NCBI GenBank assembly: GCA_017469745.1
Contig: JAFUFS010000015.1
Location: 1-35,917 of the forward strand
Source of the DNA: Bacteroidales bacterium
GTDB lineage: Bacteria; Bacteroidota; Bacteroidia; Bacteroidales; UBA932
Length of the DNA: 35,917 nt
Direction of reading: 5' to 3'
The position numbers were made by a program, and so were the translations under genes. The notes below the pieces were generated by a model, which searched no databases, was not told where the DNA came from, and saw only the letters and a program-made list of their open reading frames with translations. Positions 32,769-35,917 of the stretch are shown here, piece by piece (position 1 is the first letter of the stretch; each line of letters begins with the position of its first letter).

Positions 32769-34264
32769 AAGTCGATTCTTATCCTTCTGTTCTGGGGGTG
32801 GAGATTGTTCCACCTCCGTCCGATGTTCTTGACGAAGCCGAGGGGGTGGCCCTCATGGCAGACGATCAGGAACCCTTCGGGTTGTCCTTCAATGAATATG
32901 CCATCGCGGTGGAGGAACTTCAAGGAGGTCTCCCTGTCCAATTCAACCGTGGGATACTGATCTACAGGCGGGAATATGCTGAGTGCCCAGTCGGCTGACG
33001 GCACGAGGTCCTTCCCTTTCATGACTCCTTTCTCGAGGCCGCTTCGAAGCGGGTGCAGGATTCCGGGCTCCAGCCTGGTCGATCCGGAAGGCGAAGTCTT
33101 CCCGAGCACTGAGACAAACTGGCCTTCTCCTTCCACGAAGCCGGGGACCAGAAGGCCTCCGGTCCTGGTCGGGATCACTCCGGGAAGGCTGGAATAGTCA
33201 TATTCAATCACTTCCGCTCCAAGTTCGGAGGCAGCCCATTCGACATTGGAGTCGTTCTCCGCCTCCTCGAAGGTACAGGTCGAGTAGACGAGCAGGCCTC
33301 CCTGGCGAAGGGCAGGCCAGACGTCGGCAAGGATCCTCTTCTGACGGGCGGCGCAGAGGTTGACGGCCTCCGGCGACCAGTCTTCAACTGCCTTTGGGTC
33401 CTTGCGGAACATCCCTTCTCCGGAACAGGGGACGTCGGTGACGATGATGTCGAAATAGCCTTCAAGCTTTGCGAAGGCCTTGGGATCGCAGCTGGTGACG
33501 ATGACGTTGGGATCGCCCCAGACTGCCACATTGTCGCAGAGGACTGAAGCCCTGCCACGCATCACTTCATTTGCGACAAGCTGGAAGCCGTCGGAGAAGC
33601 GTTCGCGGAGGGAGGCGGCCAGGTCCGTGGTCTTTCCTCCGGGGGCGGCGCACAGGTCGAGTACCCTGACGGGGCGGCCCAGGCCTTCGAATCGGTCCAG
33701 ATGTTCGCGGACCATGTGGCCGACGACCATGGCGGATGAATCCTGGACATAGTAGCATCCCGCATGGAACAACGGATCCATCACGAACCTCGGCCTCTCC
33801 CCCAGCATCACCCCATACCTGTTCCACGGAACAATTTTGCACTCCGTCCCAGAAGGCAGTGGCCACTCGGACGCCTCGCTCCGCTCGGCCCCACCGCTCG
33901 CTCCACTTCGTTCCGCTCCGGTCCCCCCTCTAGTGCCGAGGGTGGCATTGTCCTCGTTGGCCACTGCCTTCAGGGCCGAAGAACCTGAAACTTCCTGAGC
34001 AGTCGCAGGGCTTAGGCCTGGCCCGGACAACTGTGACAACTCGGAGCTCTGCGACTCAGGGAGTCTGAGGGGTCCGCCCCTCAGTCCCCCCAGGGGGTGC
34101 AGGGGGGTTGATGTAATCCGTTCAGATGCGAAGCATTTGAACGGGTTGATACGGATAGAGACTGAAGGTGGAAGGAAAAAAGCGGGGAAGGCGGTGCGGG
34201 CACGGTCCGGCCCCACCGCACGGGACAGAATGTCCATCAAGACCCCGTCGTCCAACCCCTGCAT
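32765..34264 (-). CDS. NOL1/NOP2/Sun-type rRNA m5C methyltransferase (RsmF-like) with an in-frame palindromic insertion
   Basis: The 499-residue enzyme transfers methyl groups from S-adenosylmethionine to cytosine C5 in rRNA. The Rossmann domain has L-D-L-C-A-A-P-G-G-K-T-T-D-L, then D-V-P-C-S-G-E-G-M-F-R with one catalytic Cys, and Y-S-T-C-T-F with the other. A PUA-like C-terminal region ends near G-R-R-W-N-N-L-H-P-Q-N-R-R-I. Homologues pass directly from S-I-R-I-N-P-F-K (to residue 43) to the region around I-V-P-W-N-R-Y-G. Here about 95 extra residues of low-complexity sequence (about 44-138, with A-E-R-S-G-A-S-G-G-A-E-R-S) intervene without a stop. They coincide with several palindromes. 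The start lies one base after the SRPBCC stop. Confidence 0.9.
   Translation of the reverse strand: MQGLDDGVLMDILSRAVGPDRARTAFPAFFLPPSVSIRINPFKCFASERITSTPLHPLGGLRGGPLRLPESQSSELSQLSGPGLSPATAQEVSGSSALKAVANEDNATLGTRGGTGAERSGASGGAERSEASEWPLPSGTECKIVPWNRYGVMLGERPRFVMDPLFHAGCYYVQDSSAMVVGHMVREHLDRFEGLGRPVRVLDLCAAPGGKTTDLAASLRERFSDGFQLVANEVMRGRASVLCDNVAVWGDPNVIVTSCDPKAFAKLEGYFDIIVTDVPCSGEGMFRKDPKAVEDWSPEAVNLCAARQKRILADVWPALRQGGLLVYSTCTFEEAENDSNVEWAASELGAEVIEYDYSSLPGVIPTRTGGLLVPGFVEGEGQFVSVLGKTSPSGSTRLEPGILHPLRSGLEKGVMKGKDLVPSADWALSIFPPVDQYPTVELDRETSLKFLHRDGIFIEGQPEGFLIVCHEGHPLGFVKNIGRRWNNLHPQNRRIRIDL
33852..34144. repeat. Cluster of palindromes inserted in frame in the rRNA methyltransferase gene
   Basis: Four inverted repeats fill about 290 bp. 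The first is GAAGGCAGTGGCC (33852-33864) with its perfect 13-bp mirror at 33959-33971. The second is CCTGAGCAGTCGCAG (33994-34008) with 34049-34060, differing by a two-base bulge. The third is CTGAGGGG-TCCG-CCCCTCAG (34065-34084, perfect 8-bp stem). The fourth is CCGTTCAGATGC (34118-34129) with 34133-34144, one mismatch. The outermost repeats match the ends of the extra protein segment, so the block is probably a mobile or repeated palindromic unit that kept the reading frame. The minus strand shares GAACGAAGTG with the element at 2446-2560. Confidence 0.75.
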
Positions 34265-34265
34265 C

Positions 34266-34748
34266 CTACTGCCCCTGCCTCTTGGCTAGTTCCTCCTGCA
34301 TCCTCCTCATTGTCTCCTCATCGATTCCCTCGGGCATCCTGCCCTCGGAAACCGACACAAGACCGTCCACCACCTTATCGAGAGCCTCACGGATCTTCCC
34401 CGAAAGCATCATCTTCATCATAAGGTTGAGGTCTGCATGGAACTCGACGTGGAAATCAGTTTTGGAAGGCTCGGTCGGAACGGCATCGAAATGCAGCGAA
34501 CCGCCGAAACTGAACGGAGCACCGCTGTCGATGAATTCTATCCTTGAATATGGAACACGGTCCTTGACCATGATGCCGATCTTGAAGCCCTGGACGGTGG
34601 CGGTGATGGTGTCGTAGTCAGCCACGACATCCTGCCTCTTGTCCTCCGGAAGCATCTGCACGAAATTCCGCATGTCCACGAAAGCCATGTAGAGCTCGAA
34701 GGGCGTCTTTGACACAAGCCCGTGCTTGCTGGTTATTTCAGTTGACAT
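34266..34748 (-). CDS. SRPBCC (START-like) family protein
   Basis: This small cytoplasmic protein of 160 residues resembles SRPBCC/polyketide-cyclase-like proteins. It opens with a strand, T-E-I-T-S-K, then the short helical segment P-F-E-L-Y-M-A-F-V-D-M-R-N-F-V-Q-M-L-P, with later strands and the long C-terminal helix (L-N-L-M-M-K-M-M-L-S-G-K-I-R-E-A-L-D-K). The fold binds hydrophobic ligands; no ligand is known for this branch. The C-terminus is charged and glutamine-rich. The ATG at 34748 is chosen, with 34754 an alternative two codons earlier. It lies about 11 bases after pyrE and one base before the methyltransferase gene, so the genes are tightly packed in one transcript. Confidence 0.75.
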   Translation of the reverse strand: MSTEITSKHGLVSKTPFELYMAFVDMRNFVQMLPEDKRQDVVADYDTITATVQGFKIGIMVKDRVPYSRIEFIDSGAPFSFGGSLHFDAVPTEPSKTDFHVEFHADLNLMMKMMLSGKIREALDKVVDGLVSVSEGRMPEGIDEETMRRMQEELAKRQGQ

Positions 34749-34759
34749 ATTCATTGATT

Positions 34760-35392
34760 CTATTTATTCCAAGATGAAGGATTCTCACGCCAGCGTCCGA
34801 GCACTTCGGCATCTTCGGGCTTGATGTACCCTGATGCTGCAGCTTCCTGGATGAGAGAGCCGTAGTTCGACAAGGTCGTAAGGGACACTCCCTTGGCAGC
34901 GAAAGCCTCTTCAGCGACCCCGAACCCGTAAGTGAACACGGCCACCATTCCGAGCACCTCAGCACCGGCAGCCCTGAGGGCATCGACCGCAGCAAGGCTG
35001 CTCATTCCAGTGGAAACCAGGTCCTCGATCACTACCACCTTGGCACCTTCCGGAAGGGTCCCCTCGATCTGGGACTGTGTCCCGTGATCCTTCGGTTTCG
35101 GACGGACATAGACAAATGGTTTGCCCATCCTGTCGGCGGCAAGTACGCCGTGGGCTATCGCTCCGGTAGCGACTCCGGCGACCACCTCCGCCTCAGGATA
35201 AAGTTCCGAAGCCTTTGCAGCCAGGGACTCCGCCACGAATGAACGGAGGGCCGGGTCGGAGAAGATCCGACGGTTGTCGCAATAGATTGGCGAATGCCAG
35301 CCGGACGCCCAGGTAAAGGGGTTGTCAGGCCTGAGGAGCACCGCACCGATACGCAGCAGGTTCGCTGCCAGTTTTCTCTCGATGGAATCCAT
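34760..35392 (-). CDS. pyrE: Orotate phosphoribosyltransferase
   Basis: This 210-residue enzyme joins orotate to PRPP to form orotidine 5'-monophosphate in de novo pyrimidine synthesis. The sequence shows L-R-P-D-N-P-F-T-W-A-S-G-W-H-S-P-I-Y-C-D (about residues 20-39), the catalytic-loop region Y-V-R-P-K-P-K-D-H-G-T (about 95-105) and the PRPP-binding motif V-V-V-I-E-D-L-V-S-T-G (about 119-129). The length is standard. It heads the run pyrE - SRPBCC - rRNA methyltransferase - TPR protein, and is divergent from the NUDIX gene across about 64 bases that hold -7 elements in both directions. Confidence 0.95.
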   Translation of the reverse strand: MDSIERKLAANLLRIGAVLLRPDNPFTWASGWHSPIYCDNRRIFSDPALRSFVAESLAAKASELYPEAEVVAGVATGAIAHGVLAADRMGKPFVYVRPKPKDHGTQSQIEGTLPEGAKVVVIEDLVSTGMSSLAAVDALRAAGAEVLGMVAVFTYGFGVAEEAFAAKGVSLTTLSNYGSLIQEAAASGYIKPEDAEVLGRWRENPSSWNK

Positions 35393-35410
35393 GTTCTGAA
35401 AATGATTTGC

Positions 35411-35418
35411 TAAATTTG
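35411..35418 (+). promoter_or_regulatory. -7 element for the NUDIX gene
   Basis: TAAATTTG, a perfect TAnnTTTG, lies 38 bases upstream of the ATG at 35457. The -33 region would fall in the first codons of pyrE and shows no TTTG. Confidence 0.4.
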
Positions 35419-35430
35419 CAGCCTAGCTTA

Positions 35431-35438
35431 CAAATATA
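35431..35438 (-). promoter_or_regulatory. -7 element for pyrE
   Basis: The minus strand reads TATATTTG, a perfect TAnnTTTG, 38 bases upstream of the pyrE ATG. It overlaps the predicted transcript start of the divergent NUDIX promoter, so the two promoters may compete. Confidence 0.45.
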
Positions 35439-35456
35439 GCAATTTTATACCTCAAG

Positions 35457-35917
35457 ATGCACAAGATCTACCTTGAAAAGAGATGTATCCTGATCTGCTC
35501 TCCCGACGAGCCGGCGCTTTCCGACCCCAACTCGATCGAGCTGCATCTCGGACAGGCCCCGGACATAGCTTCGATAGTGGACATGTTCGAGACCTCAGGG
35601 TCCCTCTCGAGGGTATATATTCCTACGGATGACATAGAAGAAACCTACCGTGGCTTCTGCTCCCAGTTCAAGGAGGTTAACGCCGCCGGAGGGCTGGTGT
35701 CCAACCGCAGGGGCGACGTGCTCCTTATCCGCAGGAACGACCTCTGGGACCTGCCAAAAGGGCATCAGGAGGAGGGGGAGGACATCAGCGTCACAGCCCT
35801 CCGGGAGGTCCAGGAAGAAACGGGGGTCCTCAATCTCGAACTCAAGGAACTGATCTGCATCACCGACCACTGCTACCGCCGCGACGGCATCTGGCACCTC
35901 AAGCACACCTGGTGGTA
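35457..35917 (+). CDS. NUDIX hydrolase (3' end cut by window edge)
   Basis: An open frame runs from ATG 35457 to the right edge (153 codons, no stop). It begins M-H-K-I-Y-L-E-K-R. After about 75 residues of a less familiar N-terminal region, a NUDIX domain starts at G-L-V-S-N-R-R-G-D-V-L-L-I-R-R. The NUDIX box is complete: G-H-Q-E-E-G-E, then seven residues, then R-E-V-Q-E-E-T-G-V, which binds the metal and the diphosphate. NUDIX enzymes cleave nucleoside diphosphates linked to another group; the substrate cannot be told. The position next to pyrE suggests nothing specific. The C-terminus is not visible. Confidence 0.88.
   Translation, partial: MHKIYLEKRCILICSPDEPALSDPNSIELHLGQAPDIASIVDMFETSGSLSRVYIPTDDIEETYRGFCSQFKEVNAAGGLVSNRRGDVLLIRRNDLWDLPKGHQEEGEDISVTALREVQEETGVLNLELKELICITDHCYRRDGIWHLKHTWW

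Noticed and set aside
1..35917. tRNA, rRNA, CRISPR, integrase or transposase genes
   Set aside because: The intergenic gaps were inspected and are short. None holds a tRNA-like cloverleaf, regularly spaced direct repeats or transposase motifs.

Overview
The window is a gene-dense (about 55% G+C by eye) chromosomal segment from a Bacteroidales bacterium (phylum Bacteroidota). The evidence is the protein families: a DUF4252/ECF sigma operon, M56-TonB, a Porin_10-type protein, a GT3-GT35 glycogen enzyme and lipoproteins with a DUF4369-like N-terminus. Several intergenic regions also carry the phylum's -7 promoter element TAnnTTTG instead of an E. coli-type -10. Family or genus cannot be fixed from the window. 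I see no rRNA, tRNA, CRISPR array, transposase, prophage or SusC/SusD pair.

Left part (1-10.3 kb). A cut-off ssb gene lies at the edge, facing left. Next is a leftward ECF sigma-factor operon (sigma, anti-sigma, DUF4252 protein, outer-membrane protein) that ends at a clear intrinsic terminator. This operon looks eroded: its anti-sigma gene is split by a palindromic repeat, and its sigma factor appears to lack part of region 2. A related 115-bp palindromic repeat sits just upstream, next to dcuB. A second leftward run is greA - HIT protein - TlpA-like lipoprotein - dcuB. Rightward genes follow: a secreted metallophosphoesterase, then a BlaI repressor, an M56 (BlaR-like) sensor, a TonB C-terminal domain and a TPR protein. 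The sensor and the TonB domain are separated by one in-frame TAG.

Middle (10.3-21.9 kb). One long leftward operon covers storage-glucan metabolism. In transcription order it holds the branching enzyme GlgB, a debranching enzyme, a GT4 glycosyltransferase, a GH57 amylase-type enzyme and a 1412-residue fusion of a GT3 glycogen synthase with a GT35 phosphorylase, followed by ribF. Most junctions overlap by a few bases or are very short, so the genes are probably translationally coupled. Synthesis, branching, debranching and phosphorolysis are therefore encoded together. There is no glgC, which fits a UDP-glucose-dependent GT3 synthase.

Right part (21.9-35.9 kb). A canonical Bacteroidota promoter drives a rightward porin and a lytic transglycosylase. 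The transglycosylase tail overlaps a convergent FtsX/LolE-like permease, which lies downstream of a PepO (M13) lipoprotein peptidase. Next is a rightward pair: a BASS-like transporter and an unusual SUMF1-fold plus Asp-box (sialidase-like) protein. Last is a leftward operon of pyrE, an SRPBCC protein, an RsmF-like rRNA methyltransferase with a large in-frame palindromic insertion, and a TPR protein. A NUDIX hydrolase gene runs off the right edge.

The most unusual signals are the palindromic elements in or beside genes (three places), the in-frame amber between the M56 and TonB domains, and an apparent excess of the motif GAATAT/GAATATTC throughout. I found nothing that amounts to a wholly new multigene system.
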